From NCBI RefSeq assembly GCF_051860505.1, contig NZ_JBHYDX010000014.1:1-64000 (forward strand): a DNA stretch of 64,000 nucleotides. The letters are read 5' to 3'. The notes below the pieces were generated by a model. That model made no database searches, was not told the DNA's origin, and saw only the letters and a list, made by a program, of their open reading frames with translations. Numbering within the stretch: the stretch's first letter is position 1; each line of letters opens with the position of its first letter. This DNA is from Pannonibacter sp051860505 (GTDB taxonomy: Bacteria > Pseudomonadota > Alphaproteobacteria > Rhizobiales > Stappiaceae). The translations under genes were made by a program, and so were the position numbers. This document shows, in pieces, positions 8,066 to 17,557 of this stretch.

Positions 8066-9004
8066 TCAGGCCGATGGAGGCCCATCCGGCTCGGCGAGCG
8101 ACTTCTTGCGCGCGTTTCGGCCAATTGTGTAGGACGCCGCCCCAAGGACCAGCACGGCTCCGATCACCGTCGTCAGGCTTGGAACCTCTGCATAGATCCA
8201 CCAGCCGAGGCCAGCCATGATGATCAGCCGCAAATAGTGCAGCGGCGCAATGGCAGCCGTATCGCCAAGGCGAAGGGCAGAGGTAAAGAGCCAGTTGCCG
8301 GCCGCAAAGATCAGCGCCATGCCGATCAGAAGCACCGCATCTTCCTGCGTCGGCGTCACCCAGACCATTGCGGCAACCGGACTGACCAGCACGATCACCA
8401 CCACTGCCTGCCAGAACAGGACCGTTGTGGTCCGGTCATAGGCAGAACCAAGCCGAACAGCAATCATTCCCGCCCCGCCGGCAACCGCACCCACAAGAGC
8501 CACCAGGGCATAGGGTTCAAAGCCGCCACCGAAGGGCTTGGTCATGATCACAACCCCGACGAAACCAACCGCCGATGCTGTCCAGCGGCGCCAGCCAACA
8601 TGCTCCTTCAGCACCAACGCCGCCAATGCAGTGGCAATCAGCACCTCGCTCATCTGGATCGCAGTCGCGTCTGCGAAGGAGATGTAGAGGATCGAGGTCA
8701 GGCCGCAGGCCATCGCGATGACGGCCAGGATCCCGCGCATCAAATGCAAACGGAATCCGCGCGGCCGCAAGATGAAAACCCGGTCGCGCCAGAACCACGG
8801 CGTCATCAGCAGCATCGCCACCGCCTGCCGGATCAGGATCACTTGCAGCACATGGATCGTATCCCCGACCTCGCGCATCAACACAGCCATCATCGAAAAG
8901 ACGAGGAAGGCCAGGATCATCAGACCCGAAGCAACGAGGTTTGGGCTCAGACCAGCGAGCCAGCGGCGATCCCCGTTCTCGGACGGGTTCGGAACAACGG
9001 TCAT
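8066..9004 (-). CDS. EamA/DMT family transporter
   Basis: A 312-residue inner-membrane protein with ten predicted membrane helices in two EamA repeats, the drug/metabolite transporter layout (RhaT/YdcZ-like exporters). A longer reading start exists at 9172, but the ATG at 9004 (MTVVPNPSENGD) has a well-placed GAGAGGCG ribosome site and removes 56 residues of poor quality. It is convergent with the copper operon and divergent from the transglutaminase-like gene. Substrate unknown. Confidence 0.88.
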   Translation of the reverse strand: MTVVPNPSENGDRRWLAGLSPNLVASGLMILAFLVFSMMAVLMREVGDTIHVLQVILIRQAVAMLLMTPWFWRDRVFILRPRGFRLHLMRGILAVIAMACGLTSILYISFADATAIQMSEVLIATALAALVLKEHVGWRRWTASAVGFVGVVIMTKPFGGGFEPYALVALVGAVAGGAGMIAVRLGSAYDRTTTVLFWQAVVVIVLVSPVAAMVWVTPTQEDAVLLIGMALIFAAGNWLFTSALRLGDTAAIAPLHYLRLIIMAGLGWWIYAEVPSLTTVIGAVLVLGAASYTIGRNARKKSLAEPDGPPSA

Positions 9005-9128
9005 TGTATCGCCTCTCGGGGGCTTTGGCAGGGGCAATCGAGCGTCTCGGGCTGTCATCTCCTCGTCACGGGACTGACGAGCCGCTGTCGCAGGGTGGGG
9101 ATAGAAACCAGCCAGCGAAGACATCCGG

Positions 9129-10004
9129 ATGAGTATCATGCCCCATGTGACATTTACCCTGACAGAGCCCACGATTTCCGCAAGTCACTTGCTGTTTGGC
9201 ATTCCGTTTGACACGCCGGAACAGACCGTACAGGCCATCCGAGTGAACCGGGGAACGAATCTCGGGCTCATCCGCGCCTGCAACAGCGGCCAAATGGCAC
9301 TGCTGATTGCACCGGATGAGGGTGCTGCCGAGGTCGAGGTTCAGTTTACCGACGCTGCTTCAGCGTTTCCGCACTGGCTGTTTACATCAACCGGAGGCGC
9401 TCATGAAACGCCTTCACCGGAACTGGTTGCCCTGACCCGCGACCTCCTCTCCCCGGCCGCAGCGCAAGGCAGTACGCCGGACACCACACAGGAAGCCGCA
9501 CAGGAAACCGCACCGGGCGACCGTGTTGCTGCCATCGTCCGCCATGTCGACGAGAGATTCGAATATGGCGTTCGCGACATCGGCCTCGCGGATGATAGCG
9601 ACACCATGCCCGCCCTTGCCTGCGACACCCATCTGGGCACCTGCGTCGACACCCACAGCTACGCCGTTGCGGCCATGCGCGCTGGCGGAATCGAAGCGGC
9701 CTATGTCAGCGGCATCTTCTTTCCCGAGGGCATGGATGTCACCGCGCCGGGGCACTGCTGGTTCGTCGTCAATGCCGCCGATGCGCCGCACCACTGGGAC
9801 ATCTCGCATCACATCAAATATGGCCTCGGACCGACCACGCCCGCCTATAACCCCAAGCCAGGTATCCGCTTCGCCCTCACGGCCGGCCGGGATCTGGTGT
9901 TTTCCCTGCCGCAGCAGGATGTAACTGTCAGCATTCTCAAGGGCTTTGTCGAAACCAGCCACCCCGAGGGCCGCTCCCTGCGGACCAGCGCCCGGCTCAC
10001 CTGA
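9129..10004 (+). CDS. Transglutaminase-like domain protein
   Basis: A 291-residue protein with no signal peptide. The N-terminal half is beta-rich (HVTFTLTEPTISASHLLFG), as in transglutaminase-like proteins with an N-terminal bacterial domain. The core has the papain-like triad Cys172 (GTCVDTHSYAVAAMR), His209 (PGHCWFV) and Asp224 (HHWDISHH). Family members act as cysteine proteases or amidases, sometimes in peptide-modifying pathways; no partner gene here narrows this. The end overlaps the convergent dctM-like gene by 8 bases. Starts at 9129 and 9138 are both possible. Confidence 0.85.
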   Translation: MSIMPHVTFTLTEPTISASHLLFGIPFDTPEQTVQAIRVNRGTNLGLIRACNSGQMALLIAPDEGAAEVEVQFTDAASAFPHWLFTSTGGAHETPSPELVALTRDLLSPAAAQGSTPDTTQEAAQETAPGDRVAAIVRHVDERFEYGVRDIGLADDSDTMPALACDTHLGTCVDTHSYAVAAMRAGGIEAAYVSGIFFPEGMDVTAPGHCWFVVNAADAPHHWDISHHIKYGLGPTTPAYNPKPGIRFALTAGRDLVFSLPQQDVTVSILKGFVETSHPEGRSLRTSARLT

Positions 10005-11337
10005 GCACGCCGGGCAGCCACAGGGTGATCTGCGGGAAGAAGACCACCAGCAGCAGCGCCGCAACCTGGATGATGACAAAGGGGATAACGCCACGATAGA
10101 TCATGCCGATGGTCACACCCTTCGGCGCGATCCCGCGCAGATAGAACAAGGCGTAGCCAAATGGCGGCGTCAGGAACGACGTCTGCAGGTTCACCGCCAG
10201 GGCAATGGCGAACCAGATCATCATCTGCTCTTTCGGCAGACCGAAATCGAGACCCATGACGACCGGCGCGACGATCGGCACCACGACCAGCGTGATTTCC
10301 ACCCAGTCGAGGAAGAACCCAAGCAGGAACACCAGCGCCATGATCACGAACAGCACCACATAGGGGCTGGTGCCGAGGCTGGAGAACATGTCGAGGATCA
10401 GCGTGTCGCCGCCCAGCTTGCGGAACACCACGCTGAACACCGTCGCGCCCATCATCACGAAGATGATCATGGCCGTGGTCTTGGTCGTATCGAGCAGAGC
10501 TGAACGCAGAACCCCGAGACTGAGACCTCCGGAGGTGATCGCCAGGATCGTGGCACCAACTGCACCGATGGCCGCTGATTCCGTCGGCGTCGCGATGCCT
10601 GCGACGATGGTGCCGAGAACCGCAATGATGAGCAGCGCCGGGGCAAGCAGATCCTTGGCCAGCGTGCCAAACGCCTGCCAGAAGGGCCGTGCCTCCCCCA
10701 CCTCAGCTGCTGGCATACGGTGCGGCTGGAAGATCGCAACCGCCACCAGATAGAGCACATAGAGCAGGCCGAGCAGCAGCCCCGGACCGACCGCGCCCAT
10801 GAACAGTTCGCCTACAGAAACGCGCAACTGGTCGCCCAGCACGATCAGCATGATGCTCGGCGGGATCAGGATCCCGAGCGTGCCACTGGCCGCAATGAGA
10901 CCGCAGGAAATCTTCGGGTCGTAGCGGTTGGCGAGCATGGTCGGCAGCGCCATCATCCCCATCAGCACCACCGACGCGCCGATGATGCCGGTGGAGGCCG
11001 CCATGACGATGCCGATGATCGCAACGGCAAAGGCATAGCCGCCCGGCACGCCACGAAACACGCCGGCGAGCGATTTCAGGAGCCGCTCGGCAACCCCGGA
11101 ACGCTCCAGCATCAGCCCCATGAACACAAACAGCGGGATGGCGATCAGCAGCCAATTTGTCAGGATGCCGGAGTAGATCCGCGAGACCGAGGTCGACAGG
11201 AACAGCAAGGGGACATTCGCTGCCACCGCAAACAGGATCCCGATCCCGGCAAGGACGAAGGCAACCGGATAGCCGACAAAAATGCCGGCGACGAGACCGA
11301 CCAGCATGAGCAGCGGCCAGATGACTTCGGAGCTCAT
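9997..11337 (-). CDS. TRAP transporter large permease (DctM)
   Basis: A 446-residue membrane protein with about twelve helices, the normal DctM length. Family motifs include AIPLFVFMGLMLERSGVAERLL near the N-terminus and TPTESAAIGAVGATILA in the second half. DctM couples sodium gradient and solute entry. Its start overlaps the DctQ stop by 4 bases, and the operon order is DctP, DctQ, DctM. Confidence 0.95.
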   Translation of the reverse strand: MSSEVIWPLLMLVGLVAGIFVGYPVAFVLAGIGILFAVAANVPLLFLSTSVSRIYSGILTNWLLIAIPLFVFMGLMLERSGVAERLLKSLAGVFRGVPGGYAFAVAIIGIVMAASTGIIGASVVLMGMMALPTMLANRYDPKISCGLIAASGTLGILIPPSIMLIVLGDQLRVSVGELFMGAVGPGLLLGLLYVLYLVAVAIFQPHRMPAAEVGEARPFWQAFGTLAKDLLAPALLIIAVLGTIVAGIATPTESAAIGAVGATILAITSGGLSLGVLRSALLDTTKTTAMIIFVMMGATVFSVVFRKLGGDTLILDMFSSLGTSPYVVLFVIMALVFLLGFFLDWVEITLVVVPIVAPVVMGLDFGLPKEQMMIWFAIALAVNLQTSFLTPPFGYALFYLRGIAPKGVTIGMIYRGVIPFVIIQVAALLLVVFFPQITLWLPGVLR

Positions 11338-11900
11338 TTTGTCTCTCCTGATTGCGCCCGCTGACGCCAGAGCGCCCCGAGTGTGGCAACGATACGCGCC
11401 AGGGCCGCTACCCCAAGCAGGAGGAAAGCCAGCGGTATGCAGGCCTTCACGATCCAGTAGTCGCGCAGGCCGCCGTAGGTCGAGGCTTCACCGGCGTTGA
11501 ACGAAGTCATCGCGAACCGCGTGCCGAACCACACCACCACAGCGCAGAACGGCAACAGAAACAGGATGTCTCCGACAAGATCGACCCACGCCCGTGTCCG
11601 GCTGGAAAAGCGCGCGGACAGGAAGTCGACATTCACATGTACCCGGTCCTTGTAAGCCAGAACGCCGCCAAAGAGCACGATCAGGGCAAAGGCGGACCAT
11701 TGCAGGTCCAGAAGGGTGTTGGACGTGATGCCTGTGCCGAGGAGCGGAAGGTTGGCCTGCCAGCCTGCAAGCCGGTTGAGCCCGAGCTGGGCAGCAAGCA
11801 CACCAAGGCAGACGAACAGGATAAGCGGCAGCAACAGCCAGCCGATGACGCGTCCCGGCCAGACGGCAACGGCGGTCATGGCCTGCAACAGGCGTGACAT
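11334..11900 (-). CDS. TRAP transporter small permease (DctQ)
   Basis: A 188-residue protein with four membrane helices, usual for DctQ. Motifs include NTLLDLQWSAFALIVLFGGVLAY and the charged VHVNVDFLSARFSSRTRAWVDL. The longer frame to 11996 would overlap the upstream binding-protein gene, so ATG 11900 (MSRLLQAM) is preferred. It forms the membrane complex with DctM. Confidence 0.9.
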   Translation of the reverse strand: MSRLLQAMTAVAVWPGRVIGWLLLPLILFVCLGVLAAQLGLNRLAGWQANLPLLGTGITSNTLLDLQWSAFALIVLFGGVLAYKDRVHVNVDFLSARFSSRTRAWVDLVGDILFLLPFCAVVVWFGTRFAMTSFNAGEASTYGGLRDYWIVKACIPLAFLLLGVAALARIVATLGALWRQRAQSGETK

Positions 11901-11927
11901 GGCAAAGGTCCCGGCGGGAGAGGAAAA

Positions 11928-11950
11928 GGGCGGCACCATCAGTGCCGCCC
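11928..11950 (-). other. Intercistronic hairpin between TRAP binding protein and DctQ
   Basis: GGGCGGCAC and GTGCCGCCC pair perfectly over 9 bp around a 5-base loop. It lies 20 bases past the binding-protein stop, with no T tract on the transcribed strand. Confidence 0.7.
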
Positions 11951-11970
11951 GGTTTATCGACCGGCCAATC

Positions 11971-13002
11971 TTAGCGCGGAAGAGCCTGCAGGTCATTCCA
12001 CTCGCCGACGCGAGCGATATAGGCGGTCAGGGAATCGTGGGCTTCCTTGAAGATCGGATCCTTCGCCGCTTCTTCGGTCAGCACCTCGTTTGCCGCCGCC
12101 TTCAGATCGATGAGAACCTGGTCGGGGAAGCGTTTCACCGTTACCCCTGCCTCACGGATCGTGGCGATGGCGTCGGCCTGGGCATGGATCTGGTTGCCGA
12201 GGTTATAGGCGATGTTCGCCTTGCAGGCCTCGATCATGATCTTCTGCTGATCGCCGGTGAACCCGTTCCAGACATCCTTGTTGATGATGATGGAATCCCA
12301 GCTCGACGGCTGGTGCCAGCCCGGGAAGTAGTAAGTCTTGGTCACCTTCTGGAAGCCGAGCCCGACATCCAGCTGCGGTGCGGAGAATTCGGTCGCGTCG
12401 ATACGACCGGTTTCCAGCGACACATAGATCTCGCCGACAGGCACCAGCTGCGTGTTGGCACCGAGCTTCGCCAGCGTCTTGCCGCCGAGGCCGGCGATGC
12501 GCATATTGAGGCCCTTGAAATCCTCGACCGAGTTGATTTCCTTGTTGAACCAACCGCCGGCCTCGCCCACCACCAGGTGGCAGGGGATGATCTGGACACC
12601 ATGCGGATCATAGGCCTTCTGGATAATCTCAAGGCCGCCGCCCTCGAACATCCAGCCGAGCGAGACTTCCGGGCTCGGACCAAACGGCATAGACCCGACA
12701 AGGTTTGCGACCGGGATGGTGCTGGCCCAGTAGCCGATCCAGTCGAAACCCATCGGGATGGCGCCCGAGCTGACCGCGCCGAAAACCTCGAAGGGCGGCA
12801 CGAAGTCGCCCGCGCCATGCACCTTGATGTCGATCTCGCCATTGGTCATCAGCTTGACGCGCTCAGCCCACAACTGCGGGCTCGGCCCGATCGACGGCAC
12901 GTTGAGGCCGAACACGCTCTGCAGATCGAAACTCGCAGCCTGGGCTGCACCGGTTGTCAAGGCAACGCCAGCCATCAGGGCTGCTGCAAATACTGACTTC
13001 AT
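11971..13002 (-). CDS. TRAP transporter substrate-binding protein (DctP family)
   Basis: A 343-residue periplasmic protein. The signal MKSVFAAALMAGVALTTGAA ends at AQA. The mature protein shows the DctP-family signature GLNMRIAGLGGKTLAKLGA and GEIYVSLETGRIDATEFSAP. The arrangement resembles receptors for 2-oxo acids, lactate or similar monocarboxylates (TakP-like), which is only a suggestion. Start ATG 13002 has a GGGAGGAGG site. It leads a DctPQM operon next to an FAD dehydrogenase/SDR operon, so the ligand may be an organic acid oxidised by those enzymes. Confidence 0.92.
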   Translation of the reverse strand: MKSVFAAALMAGVALTTGAAQAASFDLQSVFGLNVPSIGPSPQLWAERVKLMTNGEIDIKVHGAGDFVPPFEVFGAVSSGAIPMGFDWIGYWASTIPVANLVGSMPFGPSPEVSLGWMFEGGGLEIIQKAYDPHGVQIIPCHLVVGEAGGWFNKEINSVEDFKGLNMRIAGLGGKTLAKLGANTQLVPVGEIYVSLETGRIDATEFSAPQLDVGLGFQKVTKTYYFPGWHQPSSWDSIIINKDVWNGFTGDQQKIMIEACKANIAYNLGNQIHAQADAIATIREAGVTVKRFPDQVLIDLKAAANEVLTEEAAKDPIFKEAHDSLTAYIARVGEWNDLQALPR

Positions 13003-13080
13003 TTCTGTCCTCCTCCCAAACTGGAACCGTCGTTGCGGCTCCATCTCTGTCCCGGACACGCCAACAACGCGCGTCCGGTC

Positions 13081-13097
13081 ATTAGATATTTTCTAAT
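13081..13097. promoter_or_regulatory. Candidate operator upstream of the TRAP operon
   Basis: ATTAGA and TCTAAT form a perfect inverted repeat with a 5-base AT spacer in the 126-bp gap between the EamA gene and dctP. The AT-rich symmetry resembles IclR-family sites, and two IclR genes lie nearby at 16.8-18.3 kb. Binding is inferred. Confidence 0.45.
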
Positions 13098-13128
13098 AGA
13101 TTTGTCATAGATGAATCACGACCAGCTT

Positions 13129-14100
13129 TCAATGTCCCTTTCCGAGCTTTGTCCCCCAGCCGTTCTTCAAGAGATCAAGCGACACAACCAGACCTATACT
13201 TGCCAGAGCGATGCCACTCCACTGTGTGACAGACGGCCAGCTTCCGGTCAGCGGGATAGCCAGAAGCACAGCCAGCGGCGGCACGAGTGCGGGAAAGATG
13301 GCCGATCTCCCTGCCCCGAGCAGAGCAACGGAGCGCGTGTAGGCGAGGATCGCCAGACAGCCCCCAAGAACCCCCTGGAACACGCCCTGCCAAAGCCAGG
13401 CGGATACAGGCGGGGTCTCCTCCGCCAGCAACAGCCAGAAAGGCAGCAGCACGATCAGGGCGGAAAGGATCGTCACCACGCCTGTGGCGCGCACCGGATC
13501 AAGCTGCCAGCGAGCCGACAGATAGGTGAAGATCCCCCACAACATCCCCGAGCCGATGAAACACAGGTCCCCAAGCCACACCTCGACGCCAGGGGTCTTG
13601 GAGGCCGGCTGTTCCAGTGCCATGGCAACCAGACCTCCTGACACCAGCAGCAAGCCAAGCAACCGCGCCATCGGCATCGGGCGCCTGTCAAGGATCACCG
13701 ACAGGGCATTGGCCGTCAGCATTGTCATGCCGGGACCAATGACCACCGCGTGGGCCAGCGGCGCAATGCCGTAGCCGGTGTTGATCAGGAGCGTGAAGGG
13801 CGGGCCGATGCAGATCGTCAGCGCGACCAGCCTGACCAGCGGCAAACGCCCCGTTGCTCCCGCCGCCCCACCGGTAAGCCGCCCGCGTCCAAGCATCAGC
13901 AAGGGCAAAAACAGAACCGAAGCCACGACAAAGCGAAGCGTCATCAGATCCAGGCTGGAGAACCCCCAACTGCGGCCAAGGTCCGTCCCTGTGTTGTAGA
14001 ACGCCCAGAAAACGGAAGCCGCCAGGCCGAACCCTGCACCCGCGAGAACGGCACCGGGTTCAGGGCCAGAGGCCCTGCCAATGCCGCTCGCCACCCTCAC
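13129..14100 (-). CDS. EamA/DMT family transporter
   Basis: A 323-residue protein with ten predicted helices in two EamA repeats (for example LIPFTLLINTGYGIAPL-like region near residue 100 and GVFQGVLGGCLAILAYT). The start GTG 14100 overlaps the stop of the FAD oxidoreductase by 4 bases (GTGA), so the two are translationally coupled. It is the last gene of the SDR/FAD-dehydrogenase operon and may export a product or import a precursor of that pathway. Confidence 0.88.
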   Translation of the reverse strand: MRVASGIGRASGPEPGAVLAGAGFGLAASVFWAFYNTGTDLGRSWGFSSLDLMTLRFVVASVLFLPLLMLGRGRLTGGAAGATGRLPLVRLVALTICIGPPFTLLINTGYGIAPLAHAVVIGPGMTMLTANALSVILDRRPMPMARLLGLLLVSGGLVAMALEQPASKTPGVEVWLGDLCFIGSGMLWGIFTYLSARWQLDPVRATGVVTILSALIVLLPFWLLLAEETPPVSAWLWQGVFQGVLGGCLAILAYTRSVALLGAGRSAIFPALVPPLAVLLAIPLTGSWPSVTQWSGIALASIGLVVSLDLLKNGWGTKLGKGH

Positions 14101-15827
14101 GAGTTGGCCCCCGACATATGCCGTGCCGCGATGTAGCCGAAGGTGATGGCCGGTCCCAGTGTGATGCCGCCGCCAGGATAGTTTCCGCCCATGATGCTCG
14201 CCGCATCATTGCCGGCCGCATAGAGCCCAGGGATCGGCCGCCGCTCTTCGTCGAGGACGCGGGCATTCTCGTCCGTCCGAAGTCCGGCGAAGGTGCCAAG
14301 GTCACCGATCACCAGTTTGACGGCATAGAACGGCCCCTTGGCAACAGGCGCGACACAGGGGTTCGGGCCGTGCTCGGGATCCCCAAGGGACCGGTTGTAG
14401 GCGGTCGAGCCCTTGTTGAAGGCAGGGTCGCAGCCATGCACCGCGTGCTTGTTGAACTCGCGAACCGTTTCTTCCAGCTGCGCCGGATTGGCGCCGATCT
14501 GCTCTGCCAGTTCGGGCAGCGTCTTGCCACAAAACAGGTAGCCAGACTTGATGTGTTGCTTGAACGGCACCGGCGACGGCTTGGCGTAGCCAAGGCCGTA
14601 TTTTCGGAACGTGCGGTGGTCAGCGATGAAATAGGCACAGATCTCGCCGCCCTCCTCCCGGCAGCGGTCATACATCGCCTGGCAGAAGTCGTGGTAGCTG
14701 TCGGCCTCGTTGACAAAACGCCGCCCCGAGCGCGTCACGGCAATGATGCCGGGCTTCGAGCGGTCGACGAAATGTGGGAACACGCCCAGCGTGCCATCCG
14801 GCTTCGGCGGGCGCGACACAGGCACCCAGGCTGCCGGATGCGGCAAGCTGTCGTCGACGCTCGCGCCGACCGCCTCCCCCAGTCGCAGGCCATCCCCAGT
14901 GTTGCCCGGGGGGGCCGGTGAGACATGCTCGTTTCCGGTCGGCGCGTGGCGGAACAGGGCCTTGCGCCGGGTCACGTCCTGCGGGAACCCGCCGCAGGCG
15001 AGCACTACCCCGCGGCTTGCCTGCACGGTCACTTCGCCGGTCTCGGTCTCGACCACGGCCCCGGTCACACGGCCGCTGTCATCATGCGTGAGGCGCTTGA
15101 CGGCCGCGCGCGTCCAGATCGGCACACCCTTGTCGAAGCAGGACTTCGCCAACCGCCCCACCAATGCGTTGCCATTCATCAACCGCATCGCCCGACCATG
15201 GAACAATTTGTCCCGCAGGAACTTGGCAAAGAGCTTGCCGACAAAAAAGGCGGAAACGGGAGAGCGCGTCACATTGAAGAAATGCAGCAGCTCTTTGCCC
15301 GAACCGATCATCATGCCGAGGAAGGTGATCTCGGCCAGCGGCGGCCGCAACCTTTTGATCTCTTTGCCAAGCTCTCGTCCATCAAAGGGCCGCGCCACGA
15401 TGGAACGCCCGCCAGCCATGCCGCCAGGCGCATCGGGGTGATAATCGGCGAAGGTCGGCCCGAGGTCGAACTGCAACTCGGTGTTCTGCTCGAAGAAGTC
15501 GACCGCCTTCGGCCCGAAGTCCAGAAATGCGTCGATCCGCGCGGCATCAAAATGCTTACCCGTCTCATGCTGCAGGTAGGTCCGCGCGCGGGCGGCGCTA
15601 TCTTCGACGCCGACGCGCCGGGCCGGGCCATTGCCGGGAATCCACATCCAGCCGCCAGAGCGCGCGGTCGTGCCGCCGAACACCGGCTCTTTCTCGACAA
15701 CGAGAACCTTGAGATTGCGATGCGCTGCCGCAACTGCGGCCGAAAGGCCGCCTGCTCCTGACCCCACCACAAGCACATCACAGACGTAGGTCTTGTCCTG
15801 CATGATAACTTTCTTCCTGTCTGACAT
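14097..15827 (-). CDS. FAD-dependent oxidoreductase (fumarate reductase/ketosteroid dehydrogenase family)
   Basis: A 576-residue flavoprotein. The N-terminal dinucleotide fold is VLVVGSGAGGLSAAVAAAH, followed by KEPVFGGTTARSGGWMWIPG. The C-terminal FAD part is GLYAAGNDAASIMGGNYPGGG, with GPAITFGYIAARH at the end. This layout is shared by fumarate reductase-like dehydrogenases and 3-ketosteroid delta-1-dehydrogenases; KYGLGYAKPSP and DLGTFAGLRTDE favour the latter group. Probable role: desaturation of a cyclic ketone or acid. It starts directly after the SDR stop; an internal ATG at 15803 (MQDKTY) has an AGGAAG site and may be the true start. Confidence 0.88.
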   Translation of the reverse strand: MSDRKKVIMQDKTYVCDVLVVGSGAGGLSAAVAAAHRNLKVLVVEKEPVFGGTTARSGGWMWIPGNGPARRVGVEDSAARARTYLQHETGKHFDAARIDAFLDFGPKAVDFFEQNTELQFDLGPTFADYHPDAPGGMAGGRSIVARPFDGRELGKEIKRLRPPLAEITFLGMMIGSGKELLHFFNVTRSPVSAFFVGKLFAKFLRDKLFHGRAMRLMNGNALVGRLAKSCFDKGVPIWTRAAVKRLTHDDSGRVTGAVVETETGEVTVQASRGVVLACGGFPQDVTRRKALFRHAPTGNEHVSPAPPGNTGDGLRLGEAVGASVDDSLPHPAAWVPVSRPPKPDGTLGVFPHFVDRSKPGIIAVTRSGRRFVNEADSYHDFCQAMYDRCREEGGEICAYFIADHRTFRKYGLGYAKPSPVPFKQHIKSGYLFCGKTLPELAEQIGANPAQLEETVREFNKHAVHGCDPAFNKGSTAYNRSLGDPEHGPNPCVAPVAKGPFYAVKLVIGDLGTFAGLRTDENARVLDEERRPIPGLYAAGNDAASIMGGNYPGGGITLGPAITFGYIAARHMSGANS

Positions 15828-16580
15828 TCAGGCGCAGAGGTAACCGCCGTCCACCGGCAGGACGGCGCCGGTCACGTAGCTGGCGAGATCGGAGGCGAGG
15901 AACAGCACCGGACCGGACAGTTCCTCCGGCAGTCCAACACGGCCCATCGGCGTATGCGCCATGAAACGATCAATGGACGCGGGATTGGCCCGGGTTGCTT
16001 CTGTCATCGGCGTCGCGATGACACCCGGCGCGATCGCATTGACGCGCACGCCATGCGGCGCAAGATCATGCGCCAGGGCCTTGGTGAACTGGGCGACTGC
16101 CCCCTTGCTGGCCGCATAGGCCCCAAGGCCGGGCCCCGCCGAAAAGGCCATGATTGAAGCGAGATTGACGACCGATCCGCGTGTCTGCGTCAGGTCAGAC
16201 AGGAACGCGCGCACCATGTTGCGTGTTCCTTCGACATTGACGCGGAAGACCTGCTCCCAACCCGCTTCGAAACCGTCCTCAAACACGCTCTGGCGGCGAA
16301 TGACGCCCGCGTTGTTGACCAGCACCGCGACCGGTCCGAGCCGACTGCGAACATCGGCTGCAAACGCTGTGACCGTTGCGATGTCACCCACATCCACTGC
16401 GGCCGCGTGAACGACCGCGCCGCGCTTCGCCAGGTCCGCAGCTACGTTCAAAACGGCCATCTCATTGATATCGCAAAGGGCCAGAACAGCCCCGACATTC
16501 GCAAGGCCTTCGGCGATGGCCTTGCCATTGCCCTGCCCGGCGCCCGTGACCACACAGACACGTCCTTCGATCCCGCGCAT
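15828..16580 (-). CDS. Short-chain dehydrogenase/reductase
   Basis: A 250-residue classical SDR. The cofactor motif is TGAGQGNG (12-19), NNAG is at 89-92 and the catalytic set is Ser142, Tyr155 and Lys159 (YAASK). Asp37 after the second strand suggests preference for NAD(H). It leads an operon with the FAD dehydrogenase and an EamA transporter. Start ATG 16580 has GGGAGG four bases upstream. Substrate unknown, presumably a hydroxy acid or alcohol. Confidence 0.92.
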   Translation of the reverse strand: MRGIEGRVCVVTGAGQGNGKAIAEGLANVGAVLALCDINEMAVLNVAADLAKRGAVVHAAAVDVGDIATVTAFAADVRSRLGPVAVLVNNAGVIRRQSVFEDGFEAGWEQVFRVNVEGTRNMVRAFLSDLTQTRGSVVNLASIMAFSAGPGLGAYAASKGAVAQFTKALAHDLAPHGVRVNAIAPGVIATPMTEATRANPASIDRFMAHTPMGRVGLPEELSGPVLFLASDLASYVTGAVLPVDGGYLCA

Positions 16581-16596
16581 ATCGCCTCCCTAAAAT

Positions 16597-16613
16597 TTAT
16601 TATTGGCAAATAA
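16597..16613. promoter_or_regulatory. Candidate operator upstream of the SDR operon
   Basis: TTATT and AATAA arms flank ATTGGCA just 17 bases before the SDR start, in a strongly AT-rich stretch (16590-16635) unlike the surrounding GC-rich DNA. It is likely a promoter/operator for one of the two adjacent IclR proteins; not proven. Confidence 0.4.
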
Positions 16614-16759
16614 CTTTGCATATAACAAATTATCGCGCAAGGCCATCAGCGCTTGTCGGCGGCTCAATCACATTCGGCGACAAACGCGCCCGCTGCCATC
16701 GACGAGGCGAGGGCAGCGGGCAAAGCTGTCTGGAGCCAAAAATGAACTGAGGCGTGACG

Positions 16760-17557
16760 TCAGGCGCGCAGTGGCGCCAGTGTTTGGCCGGCAAAGCCAA
16801 GCCCCCGGGAAACGCGCAAGGCCGTTTCCTGCAGCAAACGCAGATGCGGACTGTCGGACGAGGTATCGAGAGACTGGGCGGCGCCGATCAAGGTGATTGC
16901 CATCTGGATCTGCCCGGCATGGTCAAGCACCGGTGACGACAGCGCATTGATGCCTGGCACGGGTGTCGGAAAAACGGTTGCGAAACCCGCCTGGCGGATC
17001 CCAGCCAGTTCCGCCTGCGACAGGTCCATCAGCCGCCCGACCCGGCCGCTGCCAGGCTTTTCCTCGCGCTCCCGCCGGATCGCCTGCGTGACCAGGCTTT
17101 GCGGCAAGTAGGCCGCAAAGATCCGCCCGCTGGCTGTTCCTGTCAGCGAATAGACCGTGCCCGCACGGGTGTTGATATGGACCTGATCCGGGCCTTCCAG
17201 CACCTGGATGACGGTTGCTCCAAACCCGCCCCAGACAACAATCGCCACAGCCAGCTGGGTTTCCTCGGAGAGTTCCAGCGCGGCCGCCTGCCCCAGCCGG
17301 ATCGGATCAACGCTGCGCATCCGCGTGATGCCGAAGTCCAGTGCCGCCGGTCCCAGCCGATAGCGCGCCGACCCCGGTTCCTGCTCGACAAGGCCGATCG
17401 CGCCAAGGCTGATGAGATAGGCATGCGCCTGCGCCGGAGAGAGACTGGCAAGCCTTGCAAGGTCACGCAGCATCAAGGGCTCGTCATGACCGGCCAGGAT
17501 TTCCAGCAGCCCGGCTCCGACCTCGACCGAATTGACGCCCCGCCCCTTGTCCGTCAC
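16760..17557 (-). CDS. IclR family transcriptional regulator (distal member of tandem pair)
   Basis: A 265-residue regulator. The N-terminal winged helix-turn-helix covers about 8-70 (LMLRDLARLASLSPAQAHAYL). The C-terminal effector domain includes INTRAGTVYSLTGTASGRIFAAYLP and GINALSSPVLDHAGQIQMAITLIG. The start is GTG and overlaps the stop of the neighbouring IclR gene by 4 bases. It precedes the SDR/FAD operon on the same strand. Both IclR proteins contain the unusual LSPAQAHAYL-type recognition helix, which suggests an old duplication. Confidence 0.92.
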   Translation of the reverse strand: MTDKGRGVNSVEVGAGLLEILAGHDEPLMLRDLARLASLSPAQAHAYLISLGAIGLVEQEPGSARYRLGPAALDFGITRMRSVDPIRLGQAAALELSEETQLAVAIVVWGGFGATVIQVLEGPDQVHINTRAGTVYSLTGTASGRIFAAYLPQSLVTQAIRREREEKPGSGRVGRLMDLSQAELAGIRQAGFATVFPTPVPGINALSSPVLDHAGQIQMAITLIGAAQSLDTSSDSPHLRLLQETALRVSRGLGFAGQTLAPLRA